Below, piece after piece: positions 30,436-39,835 of a stretch of 64,000 nt of DNA. The notes beneath the pieces are model-generated. The model saw nothing but the letters and a program-made list of their open reading frames with translations. It did no database searches and was not told the origin of the DNA. The position numbers were made by a program, and so were the translations under genes. The stretch spans positions 62,001-126,000 of the forward strand of contig QOCQ01000002.1 of the NCBI GenBank assembly GCA_003574685.1, given 5' to 3'. The first letter of the stretch is position 1. Every line of letters starts with the position of its first letter. This DNA is from Rhodospirillaceae bacterium SYSU D60007. GTDB taxonomy: Bacteria; Pseudomonadota; Alphaproteobacteria; Reyranellales; Reyranellaceae.

Positions 30436-31170
30436 ATGAAAGCCATCCTGCTCAGCGCCGGTCAGGGCTCCCGCCTGGCACCGCTGACGGTTGACCGTCC
30501 GAAGTGCCTGCTGGAGGTCGGACCGAAGACGCTGCTCGACTGGCAGCTCGATACGTTGCGCCTGTGCGGCATCAGCGAGGTCGCGGTCGTGATCGGCTTC
30601 CAGCCCGAGATGATGGAGAAGCACCTGGCGCGCCACGATGGGCCCGGTTTCCGGGTGCGGCCGTTGTTCAACCCTTTCTACAAGGTGGCCGACAATCTCG
30701 GCTCCTGCTGGATGGCGCGCGCCGAGATGGAGCGCGACTTTTTGATCGTCAACGGCGACACGCTGTTCGAGGCGGCGATTCCGCGCAAGGTGCTGGCCAG
30801 CCCGCCCGCACCAATCACCATCACCATCGACCGCAAGCCGGCCTATGACGAGGACGATATGAAGATCGTCGAGGAGGACGGCCGCCTGAAGGCGGTAGGC
30901 AAGAGGCTGCCGCTGGAAACGGTCAACGGCGAATCCATCGGCATGCTGCTGTTCCGCGGCGAGGGGCCGAGGCTGTTCGTTGACACGGTCGAGGCCATGA
31001 TGCGCACGCCGGAAGGCGCAAAGGTCTGGTATCTGCAAGCCATCGACCGGCTGGCGCGCACCGGCGTCGTTCGAACCTGCCTGATCCATGGCCTGCGCTG
31101 GGGTGAGGTCGACTTCCCTCCGGACCTCGACCGCGCCCGCGCCATGGTCGCGGCCTGGCAGCCGGCGTAG
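30436..31170 (+). CDS. NTP transferase, phosphocholine cytidylyltransferase (LicC)-like
   Basis: 244-aa nucleotidyltransferase with the intact signature SAGQGSRLAPLTVDRPKCLL at residues 7-26 (GxGxRL...PK). It also has the metal-binding VNGDTLF near residue 110. LicC-type enzymes make CDP-choline or similar CDP-alcohols; sugar-phosphate nucleotidyltransferase is the alternative. ATG 30436 has AAGGA upstream. It stands at the left edge of the sphingolipid region and may activate a headgroup alcohol for the CDP-alcohol phosphotransferases. Confidence 0.8.
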   Translation: MKAILLSAGQGSRLAPLTVDRPKCLLEVGPKTLLDWQLDTLRLCGISEVAVVIGFQPEMMEKHLARHDGPGFRVRPLFNPFYKVADNLGSCWMARAEMERDFLIVNGDTLFEAAIPRKVLASPPAPITITIDRKPAYDEDDMKIVEEDGRLKAVGKRLPLETVNGESIGMLLFRGEGPRLFVDTVEAMMRTPEGAKVWYLQAIDRLARTGVVRTCLIHGLRWGEVDFPPDLDRARAMVAAWQPA

Positions 31171-31178
31171 GTGCCGGT

Positions 31179-31961
31179 CTACTTCAGGCCGCGCAGGAAG
31201 GCCGCACGGCTGCGGGCCATTTCCATCAGGAAGCTGAAATCGCTGCCGGCGAGGACCATGCGCGCGCCCATGCCGATGTACTTCTCCATCAGCGGCGGCA
31301 CGTAGACGCCGCCCATGCCCGGCCACTTCCCGTGCTTGCGGCAGGCGGCGATCACCGTCTCGTAGGCATTGACCACTTCCGGTTTGTCGAGCTGGCCGGG
31401 CATGCCCATTTCAGTAGTCAGGTCGTTGGTGCCGATCAGCAGCACGTCAATGCCGGGCACGGCGGCGATGGCCTCGGCATTGGCGATTGCCTTGGGCGTT
31501 TCCAGCATCACCACGACCAGCAGCGCCTCGTTGACCGCCCGCGTGGCTTCCGCCGGTGGCACGGCCTGAAAGGCAAGCTGCGGCATGGCGCCGGCCACCG
31601 AGCGGTGGCCAACCGGCGGATAGCGCAGGCGGTCGGCCACGATCTTCGCCTCCTCGGCGGTATCCACATGCGGGATGACAATGCCGATGGCACCACCGTC
31701 CAGCACGCGGGTGGCCATGTCGTATTGGCCGTGGGGCACGCGCACGATGGGTGCGATGCCGGTGGCATTGGCGGCCACGGCGATCTGCACGGCAAGGTCC
31801 AGGTCCATCGAATTGTGTTCGAGGTCGATGAAGAGCCAGTCGAAGCCGGCCGTCTTCATGGCCGGCGCAACATCGACGGTGCGTGCCTGCCGCAGGCCGA
31901 CGCCCAGCGCGACTTCGCCTTTCTTCAGCCGCTCGCGCGCCGGATTGATCAGCTCGACCAT
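31179..31961 (-). CDS. HpcH/HpaI aldolase-family protein
   Basis: 260-aa class II pyruvate-dependent aldolase. It shows GFDWLFIDLEHNSMDL (metal/His region), IVRVPHGQYDMATRVLDGGAIGIVIPHV, LETPKAIANAEAIAAVPGIDVLLIGTNDLT and the C-terminal GSDFSFL. Such enzymes cleave 2-oxo-3-deoxy acids. GGGAGG precedes its ATG. A link to the neighbouring lipid genes is not obvious. Confidence 0.87.
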   Translation of the reverse strand: MVELINPARERLKKGEVALGVGLRQARTVDVAPAMKTAGFDWLFIDLEHNSMDLDLAVQIAVAANATGIAPIVRVPHGQYDMATRVLDGGAIGIVIPHVDTAEEAKIVADRLRYPPVGHRSVAGAMPQLAFQAVPPAEATRAVNEALLVVVMLETPKAIANAEAIAAVPGIDVLLIGTNDLTTEMGMPGQLDKPEVVNAYETVIAACRKHGKWPGMGGVYVPPLMEKYIGMGARMVLAGSDFSFLMEMARSRAAFLRGLK

Positions 31962-32071
31962 CGTTCCCTCCCGTTGTGATCGCTACCCACTAGTCTTCCG
32001 GGCTACAGCGCGCGAGGCAACCGGCATCTCGGTGCCGGCGCACAACCCTGCCCGACGCCGCGGGCATCGGT

Positions 32072-32872
32072 TCAGCGCCGGCTGGCGAGAATGCGCTCGG
32101 CTTGCGCCAGATCCGAAGGCTTGTCCACGTCAATGGCCGCTTCGGGCTGTGGCAGCACCACGGGGACCGCACGCACGCCGGCCATCCGGGACAACTCGGC
32201 GAAGGCTGCGTTGAGATCGAGCCGTCCCGTGGCGTAGCGCAGCAGCGCGCCCATGCCGATGCGCGCGGCAATCTTCCATGGCGTCTTGCGGTAGCCTTCC
32301 ATTTGCACCCAGAACGCCACCGCCTTGACGGCGTGCGGCCCAGCGAAGGCGAACAGGTTGCAGCCGGAGTAGCCTTCACCGCCCAGCCGGATGAAGGTGC
32401 GGACCGACTCGGGATATCTGCCGAGAATGGCCGTGCGCGTCGTCAGCCCGACCGCGACATCAGTTTCCCGCGGCACACAGGCCGTGAAGCTTTCGACGAT
32501 CTCAGGCGTCAGCAGCGCGTGGTCGCTGGTGGTGACCAGCAGCGGAAAGGCATCCGGGAGCGAACAGATCGCAGCCTCCACCGTCAGTGCGGGCGAGGCT
32601 GCGGTGGACACGAGGCTGACGTCACCGCCGTCCACTGCCCGTGCCAGCTCCGGCAGTGTGTCGACAAGCCCGCGACCCTGGGCCGCCAGCGCAATGCGGC
32701 CGACGGAAGGACTCTGGCGCAGGGCATCGAGCACACGCAGCAGCATCGGCCGGCCGGCGACCAGTGCCAGCGCCTTGTGCGCCACGCCGGCCGCCTGCGC
32801 CACCGGATCGGCCGTGCCTCGGCTGCCCGCCAGCACCAGCGCGGTAAAGCGGTCCGCAGTGCCTGCAGTCAC
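32072..32872 (-). CDS. MobA-like NTP transferase, coupled to ceramide synthase
   Basis: 266-aa nucleotidyltransferase fold. It has ALVLAGSRGTADPVAQAAG at the start and HKALALVAGRPMLLRVLDAL as the PK..L equivalent (His-Lys-Ala). LLVTTSDHALLTPEIVESF is the metal-binding stretch. GTG 32872 overlaps the ceramide synthase stop as GTGA, so it is translationally coupled. The glycine-rich loop is unusual compared with LicC. It likely makes an NDP-activated precursor for the sphingolipid headgroup; the substrate is unknown. Confidence 0.75.
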   Translation of the reverse strand: MTAGTADRFTALVLAGSRGTADPVAQAAGVAHKALALVAGRPMLLRVLDALRQSPSVGRIALAAQGRGLVDTLPELARAVDGGDVSLVSTAASPALTVEAAICSLPDAFPLLVTTSDHALLTPEIVESFTACVPRETDVAVGLTTRTAILGRYPESVRTFIRLGGEGYSGCNLFAFAGPHAVKAVAFWVQMEGYRKTPWKIAARIGMGALLRYATGRLDLNAAFAELSRMAGVRAVPVVLPQPEAAIDVDKPSDLAQAERILASRR

Positions 32873-34014
32873 CGCAATCCCTTCTCGTAGATGCGGTGGG
32901 TCTTGTAGCGCCGGCCGCCGACGGTGCGGATGATGTTGTTGGTCGGCTTGTTGTCTTCCAGGATCCAGCCCAGCTCGGCGTTGGTCATGCCCAGCCGCTT
33001 GCCGTTCTCGCGTAGCGCGTCGATCGCCATCATCGCCAGCCCCGCGCCCAGCAGGGGGTGGTTGCGGAACTTGTGGCGCACGCCCATCAGCGGCACGCGG
33101 GCGGTGCGGGGCTTGTCCACCAGCAGCCGCCACGCCAGCTTCGCCCATCCCAGCGGCAGCAGACGGCCGTTGAGCCCGCGCAAGGCCTCGTTGAGATTGG
33201 CCAGCGCCACGATGAAGGCGACGCTCTCGCCGTCAACGTCGACGAAGATCGCGAGATCGCGGATCACCACCGGCTTCAGCGTTTTGGCGGCAACAGCGAT
33301 TTCCGCCTCGGTGAAGGGCACATAGCCCCAGTTGTCCGACCAGGCGTCGTTGAAGATATCGAGCAGCGTGCGCACCTCGGCATCAAAGCGCTTCATGTCC
33401 ACGGTGCGTACCTTCACGCGGCCGGCCAGTCCGCCGCGCTCGATCAGCTTGCGGCCGATGGTGGGTGGCGCGTTCTGCACATCGTAGTCGTAGCACCAGA
33501 CGTCGCGGATCTTCGTGTAACCCTGCGCCTCGACCCGCGGGCCGGCATAGGGCGGATGCCAGGGCACCAGCAGCATCGAACGGCTGTCGAATCCCTCGAC
33601 CTGCAGGCCCACCTCCTCGTTGATCGACAGCGACAGCGGCCCACGCGCACGGGTCATGCCCTTGTCGTGCAGCCAGGATTCGGCGGTGGTGAACAGCCTG
33701 GCATAGATGTCGGCATCGTCTTCGACGTCGAGGCAGCCGAAAAATCCCGTTCCATCCTGATAGCGTTCAAGATGTGCTCGATCGACCTGCGCCGAAATGC
33801 GCCCGACCACCCGATCGCCCGCCCGCGCCAGCCAGAAGCGCGCCTCGGCATGTTGGAAATACGGGTTCTTCTTCGGGTTGAAGGTGTCGCGCCGCTCCAT
33901 GTCGAGATGCGGCACATAACCCGCCTGAGCGCGATACAGCCGCTTGGGCAGATTGATGAAGTCCCGCAGGTCGCGGGCCGTCTCAACCGGCGTGATGCTG
34001 AACGTGCGCAACAC
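32869..34014 (-). CDS. cerS: bacterial ceramide synthase (GNAT-type N-acyltransferase)
   Basis: 381-aa protein of the GNAT-related group that includes Caulobacter bacterial ceramide synthase, which acylates the long-chain base using acyl-CoA. Characteristic stretches are FINLPKRLYRAQAGYVPHL near the N-terminus, YFQHAEARFWLARAGDRVVG, RARGPLSLSINEEVGL and the C-terminal LGWILEDNKPTNNIIRTVGG. Length matches the family. It starts with GTG, lies 38 bp after the hydroxylase gene and is coupled to the NTP transferase. Identification relies on family resemblance plus the Spt, ACP and CerR genes nearby. Confidence 0.8.
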   Translation of the reverse strand: MLRTFSITPVETARDLRDFINLPKRLYRAQAGYVPHLDMERRDTFNPKKNPYFQHAEARFWLARAGDRVVGRISAQVDRAHLERYQDGTGFFGCLDVEDDADIYARLFTTAESWLHDKGMTRARGPLSLSINEEVGLQVEGFDSRSMLLVPWHPPYAGPRVEAQGYTKIRDVWCYDYDVQNAPPTIGRKLIERGGLAGRVKVRTVDMKRFDAEVRTLLDIFNDAWSDNWGYVPFTEAEIAVAAKTLKPVVIRDLAIFVDVDGESVAFIVALANLNEALRGLNGRLLPLGWAKLAWRLLVDKPRTARVPLMGVRHKFRNHPLLGAGLAMMAIDALRENGKRLGMTNAELGWILEDNKPTNNIIRTVGGRRYKTHRIYEKGLR

Positions 34015-34052
34015 GACTCATCCGCACGCCGCGGCGTGCTTGCGGCGGTGCT

Positions 34053-34898
34053 TCACGCGGCCTTGTCGCGCTTGGCGGAATAGCCGAGATCAGCGCCCAC
34101 GGCGTCGGCATTGGCGTGCGGCGTGTGCGGTCGCCAGCGCCGGCCGTCTGCGCCCACCCGGATGCCACCGGCCGACATGGCGGCCACCCACGGATATTTC
34201 TGGGCCATGGCTTCGTCGTAACCGAGATTGAACACCGTGGCGCTCTTGGGCCGTTCGCGGGCAGCATCGAAATCGGTCCCCAACAGGCGGTCGACCACGA
34301 AGTTGGTAATGCCGTAATTGCCGTTCTCGTTGTGAAAGTGATGCAGCAGGTGCAAGCGCTTGATCTCCTGCATCCACTTCCAGCGCGGGCGATAGTTCAG
34401 ATGCTGGGCGCTGTGGCAGAACTCGTAGAAGCACGTGGTCAGCAAGGCGCCCGCCACGCAGGCCGCCGCGCCGGCGGCACCGCCGATCAGCCAGCCCAGC
34501 GGCAGGGTGACCAGCGCAATCGTCGGCAGGGTCGTGTAGAGGGCGCCAAACAGCACGCCGAGATCGTGCGGGTCCTGGTGGTGATCGAAATGCGTGCGCT
34601 TCCAGACCTTGGCCAGCAAGGGCGTGCGGTAACCAAGGCGGCTGTGAAGCACCCAGCGATGCAGGCTGTACCAGACCAGCGGGTAAACGAGGACGGCTGC
34701 CAGGCCCGCGGCGGCAACACGCAGGATTTCCGATACGGTCCATGCCGGCATCCAGGCGATGGCCAGTCCCACGCACACGGCGGCCAGCGCGAAATAGGCC
34801 GCCACCGCGTAATGGGTGAGATAGGCCCGCACCAGGTCGCGCATCGTCATGCGCGCCAGGTTGTATTTGCGGCCGGCCCAGAAGCCGATACGGATCAC
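34053..34898 (-). CDS. fatty acid hydroxylase / sterol desaturase family membrane protein
   Basis: 281-aa integral membrane di-iron oxygenase with about four helices. His clusters in order: HRWVLH, HFDHHQDPHD, HSAQHL and HLLHHFHNENGNYG. This is the complete ligand set of the superfamily. It starts at GTG 34898 with GGAG upstream and leads the operon containing ceramide synthase. Hydroxylation of the sphingoid base or of the amide-linked acyl chain is the natural inference. Confidence 0.85.
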   Translation of the reverse strand: MIRIGFWAGRKYNLARMTMRDLVRAYLTHYAVAAYFALAAVCVGLAIAWMPAWTVSEILRVAAAGLAAVLVYPLVWYSLHRWVLHSRLGYRTPLLAKVWKRTHFDHHQDPHDLGVLFGALYTTLPTIALVTLPLGWLIGGAAGAAACVAGALLTTCFYEFCHSAQHLNYRPRWKWMQEIKRLHLLHHFHNENGNYGITNFVVDRLLGTDFDAARERPKSATVFNLGYDEAMAQKYPWVAAMSAGGIRVGADGRRWRPHTPHANADAVGADLGYSAKRDKAA

Positions 34899-35026
34899 GC
34901 GTGTCTCCTCCTGCGGGTGTGGGCCCCGTGAGAACGCTTCAATTTAGGCGCCGGCAAGAGGCGTCTCAAGCTTATGCGGCTGCAAATGCCTGTAACACAC
35001 TGTCATTGTTGGTGATCCAACGGTTG

Positions 35027-36334
35027 TCAGGCCGTTTGAATGCCGCGTGGAGCTTCCTTCCGGGCTAGAATCCACATCGTGCGGACGGCATGCCAGGCGA
35101 CCGTCGCCGCCTGCCAGGCCACGATCAGCCAGAAGGTTTCGGGGCCCAGCCCAAGAAGCACGCCGACCAGGAACAGCGGCAGGAAGATGTTGCGTCGAGC
35201 GATCACGGCCCGCACGGTGGCGTCGATCGGCGCATGGGCATGCAGGCCCCTGCCCTTGTAGCGCCACTTGTAGACCGCCAGCACCAGCCGGTCGGCGACG
35301 TAGAGCAGCACCAGTACGATGGCTGCCGTGAACAGAGGGTTGCCCTGTGCCAGTGCCGGTGGCCACGCGCCGGCGAGGCCGATCGCCCAGCCAGCGTACC
35401 AGAATGGCGGATGCACAATGTCGAGCCCATGGTCGAGCACGTTGCCCAGCGCCGAGGATGTGAAAGTGAGCCGCGCCACCTTGCCGTCCACTGAATCCAG
35501 CACGCTCATCACATAGGCCAGAAGAAAGCCCCATGCCCACCATCCCAGGGCAAAACAGGGGACCGCGGCGAAGGCAGCGACGATGCCGATCCAGGTGATG
35601 GTGTTCGGATGCACGCGCCAGCGCGTTGCCAAACGGGTCAGCGGCCAGACCAGATAAGGATAGACATAGCGCGTGAAGACATCCGTCGAGCCCTTGTAGC
35701 TGGCATCGAACAGGAAGCGCTCTGTGGCGGCGCGCGCATGCGCATCGCTCACACGGCGGACCCAGAACGGAACATCGCGGCGCTGTAGTGCAACGTGAGA
35801 CTCGAAGCCTTCGGCCGTGAGCTTCCGTGCCGAACCGTCAGCCAACAGGGTGGCGCCCAGCGCATGCACGTCCGCTGCAGCGGGTATCGCAGTGCCGGGA
35901 GCCAGCAACACGGCCCTGTCAGCGGCGCTGCCTTTTTCCGTCCAATCGCCGAACACCGCCGACCAAGCGGCAGCAAGGGCGCGCGGCACGCGGGTATCGC
36001 CGCTCACGACCAGCGTTTGATGCTGCGGCGCCAGATGTACGAACAGCCGCGGATCGACCACACTGTCGCCGGAAACGGCGAAGACGGTATCGCCGAGCTC
36101 CGCCGCGCAGGCCTTGAGCCTTTCGGCAGCCGTACCGCTGCCGCTGACGATACGCAGGCCGGCAGCAGCGAGATCGGGCGGCAGGGAGAGTATGGACCCG
36201 CTGCCGTAGTCGGCGATGATGCGTGCCGCCGGCACGCCGGCCTTGAGTGCTGCCCGGATATGACGCTCTACAGGCGTCATGCCGAACACAGTCAGTTCCG
36301 GCACGTCAGCGGCAGCATCGATCCAGACATGCAT
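35027..36334 (-). CDS. CDP-alcohol phosphatidyltransferase with degenerate nucleotidyltransferase-like N-domain
   Basis: 435 aa. The C-terminal half is a polytopic CDP-alcohol phosphotransferase with the full motif D280-x2-DG-x2-AR-x8-G297-x3-D301-x3-D305. The first 200 residues look like an NTP-transferase fold (FGMTPVERHIRAALKAGVP, AVSGDSVVDPRLF) but lack the GxGxR loop. The layout recalls the fused inositol-phosphate cytidylyltransferase/DIPP synthase of hyperthermophiles. It begins 22 bp after lptG. It probably forms a phosphodiester-linked headgroup on a lipid; the alcohol is unknown. Confidence 0.85.
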   Translation of the reverse strand: MHVWIDAAADVPELTVFGMTPVERHIRAALKAGVPAARIIADYGSGSILSLPPDLAAAGLRIVSGSGTAAERLKACAAELGDTVFAVSGDSVVDPRLFVHLAPQHQTLVVSGDTRVPRALAAAWSAVFGDWTEKGSAADRAVLLAPGTAIPAAADVHALGATLLADGSARKLTAEGFESHVALQRRDVPFWVRRVSDAHARAATERFLFDASYKGSTDVFTRYVYPYLVWPLTRLATRWRVHPNTITWIGIVAAFAAVPCFALGWWAWGFLLAYVMSVLDSVDGKVARLTFTSSALGNVLDHGLDIVHPPFWYAGWAIGLAGAWPPALAQGNPLFTAAIVLVLLYVADRLVLAVYKWRYKGRGLHAHAPIDATVRAVIARRNIFLPLFLVGVLLGLGPETFWLIVAWQAATVAWHAVRTMWILARKEAPRGIQTA

Positions 36335-36356
36335 GATGGCGTTCCTGATGCGGCCG

Positions 36357-37430
36357 CTACACGCCCTCGATCCGCAGCAGGATGCTGCCGGCGACGCTGG
36401 CAAAAACAACGGGCGGCGCCCAGGCGGCGATCAGCGGCACGATCGCGCCGGACTCGCCCAGCGCCTGGGCCACGCCGTCGGTGATGAAGAACAGAAAGCC
36501 CAGCGCCACGCCGGCCGCCAGCCTCGCGCCCAGGCTCGACATGCGCACGCGCGCCTGCGCCACGGGCGCCGCCAGCAACAGCATGACGAATATGACGGCC
36601 GGAGACGCAATTCGCCGCTGCAGCCACGTGTCGTAGGTATAGCTGGGGCGTGTACCCACCGCGACGCCGGTGCGCAACTGAAGCAGCTCGCGCGCCGTGA
36701 ACTGGTTAGCGGTGGCGGCCAGATTGAAAAAATCCGCCGGCCGAAGCGGCGACCGCCAGGTCCACTCGGGCACATGCACCGTGCGTGGCCCCAGCGGGTC
36801 GATCGTCTGCATCACGACCTGGTCAAGCTTCCATTGCCCCTGGCGGTACTGCGCGCTTCTGGCGTGAATGCGCTCGACCACGTTCGCCGAGCTGTCGCGG
36901 CGCAGCAGGGTGACGTTGCCGAGGGAGCGCCCTTCGCGCTGCACGTTGGCGACATTGACGATATACGCCGGATCGCGCAGCCACACGCCCCTCGCCTGAT
37001 TGCGCTGGTCGTCGCCCGGCCTTTCCAGCTCATGGCGCGCCAGCCGCTTCTTGGCCCAGGGCGTGACCTGGTCGGCGATCGCCAGATGCGCCAGGGCCAC
37101 CAGCGCGGTCGCCGGCATCATCAGCAGCAGCATGCGGTAGAACGACATGCCGGCTGCCTTGAACGCCAGCACCTCGTTCTGCTGCGCAAGGCCCAGCAGC
37201 GTCAGCAGCGCTGCCAGCAGCGTCGCGAACGGGATGACGAGGGCCGTGATCTCGGGCAGGCGAAAGAGCATATAGCGGGGAATGACGAGGATGCCCTCGC
37301 CATAGCGCTTCTCGATGGCGTCGGCATTGTTGAGAACGTCGAACAGCAGCGCCATCAGCGCGAAGCCGAAGACGATCAGCGCCAGCCGTTGCAGGAAGAT
37401 TCGGGAGAGGTAGCGGCCGGAGACGCCCAT
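36357..37430 (-). CDS. lptG: LptG/YjgQ-family permease
   Basis: 357-aa permease of the YjgP/YjgQ family, three N-terminal and three C-terminal helices around a periplasmic beta-jellyroll. It starts GRYLSRIFLQRLALIVFGF and carries [20 protein letters not shown], the coupling-helix region LLGLAQQNEVLAFKAAGMS, and the C-terminal RMSSLGARLAAGVALGFLFF. It follows lptF by nine bases. LptFG normally extracts lipopolysaccharide from the inner membrane. Here the pair sits inside a sphingolipid locus, so a sphingolipid substrate should be considered. Confidence 0.88.
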   Translation of the reverse strand: MGVSGRYLSRIFLQRLALIVFGFALMALLFDVLNNADAIEKRYGEGILVIPRYMLFRLPEITALVIPFATLLAALLTLLGLAQQNEVLAFKAAGMSFYRMLLLMMPATALVALAHLAIADQVTPWAKKRLARHELERPGDDQRNQARGVWLRDPAYIVNVANVQREGRSLGNVTLLRRDSSANVVERIHARSAQYRQGQWKLDQVVMQTIDPLGPRTVHVPEWTWRSPLRPADFFNLAATANQFTARELLQLRTGVAVGTRPSYTYDTWLQRRIASPAVIFVMLLLAAPVAQARVRMSSLGARLAAGVALGFLFFITDGVAQALGESGAIVPLIAAWAPPVVFASVAGSILLRIEGV

Positions 37431-37439
37431 GCGATCCCC

Positions 37440-38714
37440 CTAGCTGCGCACGAAGGCACGGCGGACGGCCGCCACCACGCCGCTGCGGCCCCGTTCCAGC
37501 GCCTCGAACATGGTTTCGACCGGATTGTCGCGCGGCCGTTCCTTGACCAGCCAGAACAGGAGCAGGCTGAACAGCATCATCGCCAGCCACGGCCCCCACA
37601 GGCCCAGCCAGGGCGAGATGTCTCCGTAGTCCGCGCCCTTCTCTCCGAACTGCAGCAGGTAGTTGAACAGCGCCAGCAGCATGACACCGACCACAAGACC
37701 CGCCGCCTTCTGGCTGCGGCGCGAGGACAGGCCCAGCGGTATGGACATGAAGGGCAGGAACAGCATGGAGAGCACACGCACCATCCGGGCATGCGCCTCC
37801 GATTGCAGACGGTTGCCCTTGAACGTCAGGGGTTGCGCATCGTCGGCGCACGGCCAGGGCGGCGTCGCGGGCGGCTGGGCCGCGGCATGCAGGCGAAGCT
37901 GACAGAAGAGCTCGGGGAAGGTCAGCTCGCGCTCGCCGCTGCGGTCGCGAAACGGGTCGGTGGCCGCCACTTCCATCGGCAACTCGAAGCTCTCGAAGGA
38001 GAGCACCGTCACCCTGTCCGAGCCCCGCTCCGCTTCGACGCGCCGGCCGTTGTAGAGCTTGAGCAGGATCTGGCCGCTTTCGGGCAGGCGTGCCGCCTCG
38101 CCGGTTTCGGCAGTCATGGTCACCGTGCCGCCGTCCGGCCTGCGCTGCTGCACGAAAACGCCCTTCAGCGTACGGCCGTTATTGCCCATGTCGTCGATCA
38201 GCACAGTGTAGTTGCCGATGCCATTGAAGAACGAGCCCTTCTCCACCGCCAGATCCCAGGCCGAATTGGTGGCGGCCCACATCAGGGCGCGAAACTGATA
38301 GCGCGTCAGCGGCTGCAGCCAGCCGATCAGCAGCACCATCACCAGGGTCATAACCAGCGTCAGCCACAGCACCGGGCGCAGCAGCCGTGTCAGACCCACA
38401 CCGGCTGACTGCAGCGCATCCAGCTCACTGTCGACGCTCAATCGCGTGGCGCTCAGGGTAATGCCGAGGAACAGCGCCAGCGGCAGGGCGAGCCCGAGAT
38501 AATGCGGCACCAGGTTGGCGAGCAGCTTCAACACCAGCAGGATGGGCCCGCCCTGGTTCACCAGCAGCTCCATCAGCCGCACCATGCGCTCCAGCAGCAG
38601 CGCTACCAGGGCGATGCCGATCGACGCCGTGAGCGGCACCAGCGCCCGCTCCAGCACGTAGCGGTCGATGCGGGTGATGCCGAAGGGCTGTGCGCGGAAA
38701 GCGGAACTGGCCAT
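37440..38714 (-). CDS. lptF: LptF/YjgP-family permease
   Basis: 424-aa partner of LptG, longer than the usual 360-380 aa; the extra length appears to be in the periplasmic domain and C-terminus. It starts ITRIDRYVLERALVPLTASIG, with the coupling region SATRLSVDSELDALQSAGVGL and the late FNYLLQFGEKGADYG. lptD is not present here, although in many proteobacteria lptFG and lptD are neighbours. Confidence 0.87.
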   Translation of the reverse strand: MASSAFRAQPFGITRIDRYVLERALVPLTASIGIALVALLLERMVRLMELLVNQGGPILLVLKLLANLVPHYLGLALPLALFLGITLSATRLSVDSELDALQSAGVGLTRLLRPVLWLTLVMTLVMVLLIGWLQPLTRYQFRALMWAATNSAWDLAVEKGSFFNGIGNYTVLIDDMGNNGRTLKGVFVQQRRPDGGTVTMTAETGEAARLPESGQILLKLYNGRRVEAERGSDRVTVLSFESFELPMEVAATDPFRDRSGERELTFPELFCQLRLHAAAQPPATPPWPCADDAQPLTFKGNRLQSEAHARMVRVLSMLFLPFMSIPLGLSSRRSQKAAGLVVGVMLLALFNYLLQFGEKGADYGDISPWLGLWGPWLAMMLFSLLLFWLVKERPRDNPVETMFEALERGRSGVVAAVRRAFVRS

Positions 38715-38760
38715 TGCCGGCGTGGTAGGCCAGGCGCCGCGAAATTACAACGCCGGCAGG

Positions 38761-39675
38761 TCAGGCCGCGCGCGAGGACAAGACGGCGGGCCGGGGCGCC
38801 AATAGCCGGAAGCGCTGCGCGGGGATGCAGCCGGTCAAATCGTCGCGGATGGCGCGCACCTCGACATCCAGCGCCCAGCCGCCCTCGGTGGTACTAACCC
38901 GGATCAGATTGTAGCCTCCGGGCACGACCGTGCCCGGTGCCGCCGAGGCCGAAGCGGCGCCCAGCACCGGAACGGGGCCGTCCGGCGTCTCGATGCGCGC
39001 CAGCAGGGTGCGATGGTTGTGGCCATGCAGTACCAGCTCGGCGCCGACCCGCGCCACGGTGGCGCGGAATGCTTCGGCATCGCTCAGCCCCTTGCGACGG
39101 GAGGCGCCGCCCTTTTGCGGCGGATGGTGGATCAGCACCACCCGGCACAGCCCCTCGCCCGCCAGCGCTCGCATCGCCTTCTCGAACCGGGCGATCTGCG
39201 CGTCACCCAGCCGGCCGGCCGCGACGAAAACCGGTGTCGGCACCGCCGTGCTCAGGCTCACGAACGCCACTGGACCGCGCCGGCGGACGGCCGGAAAGCC
39301 GGCCGCCGCGCCATCGCCCGCCATGTAGCTGCCCCAGTGCTCCCGGCAGTCCTCCAGTCCACCTGCGACATAGGCGTCATGGTTCCCCGGTGCCACGGTC
39401 ACATCTGCTGGCGGCCCCAGCTTCCCGAGCCAATCCGCCGCCTGCCGGAACTCGGCAAGGGTGGAGATATTGGCGATATCCCCCGTCACCACGATGTGAT
39501 CGGGCCGGGCTGCGCGCAGGTCGGCAAGCGCTGCCGCCAGCGCCTCTGGCCGATGGATGAACTGCCGTCGCTGTCGCCACGACAGCCACCCTGTCGCCCG
39601 CTTGGACAACAACTCGCGCCATCGCACCGCCGGCAGCGGCAAATGCGGATCCGAGAGGTGGGCAAAGGTGAACAC
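38761..39675 (-). CDS. calcineurin-like metallophosphoesterase
   Basis: 304-aa dinuclear metal phosphoesterase with all motifs: HLSDPHL, VVTGDIANI, APGNHDAY, VLIHHPPQ and LHGHNHRT. No signal peptide or membrane segment is seen, so it is cytoplasmic. It lies 46 bp upstream of lptF on the same strand. Neighbours suggest a phospholipid or CDP-lipid substrate (LpxH and related enzymes share the fold), but cyclic nucleotides are possible. Confidence 0.87.
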   Translation of the reverse strand: MFTFAHLSDPHLPLPAVRWRELLSKRATGWLSWRQRRQFIHRPEALAAALADLRAARPDHIVVTGDIANISTLAEFRQAADWLGKLGPPADVTVAPGNHDAYVAGGLEDCREHWGSYMAGDGAAAGFPAVRRRGPVAFVSLSTAVPTPVFVAAGRLGDAQIARFEKAMRALAGEGLCRVVLIHHPPQKGGASRRKGLSDAEAFRATVARVGAELVLHGHNHRTLLARIETPDGPVPVLGAASASAAPGTVVPGGYNLIRVSTTEGGWALDVEVRAIRDDLTGCIPAQRFRLLAPRPAVLSSRAA

Positions 39676-39835
39676 AGACCACTCCGAAACTGCCTTGCCC
39701 TTCCGGGGAGCACATAAACCACTCTGCCACGCCCCGCGCCTGGGGGCGAGGTGGGTTGCGGGGGCGAGAGTTCTTGCCTAAACCTCCGGCCAAGGCCGCA
39801 CCCACGACGGCTGACGCAGCCCCCGACCCGCGACC

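Noticed and set aside
36279-38408. 709-aa plus-strand open frame opposite lptF and lptG
   Set aside because: Antisense shadow rich in Arg, Gln, His and Gly with no domain; lptFG on the other strand are unmistakable.
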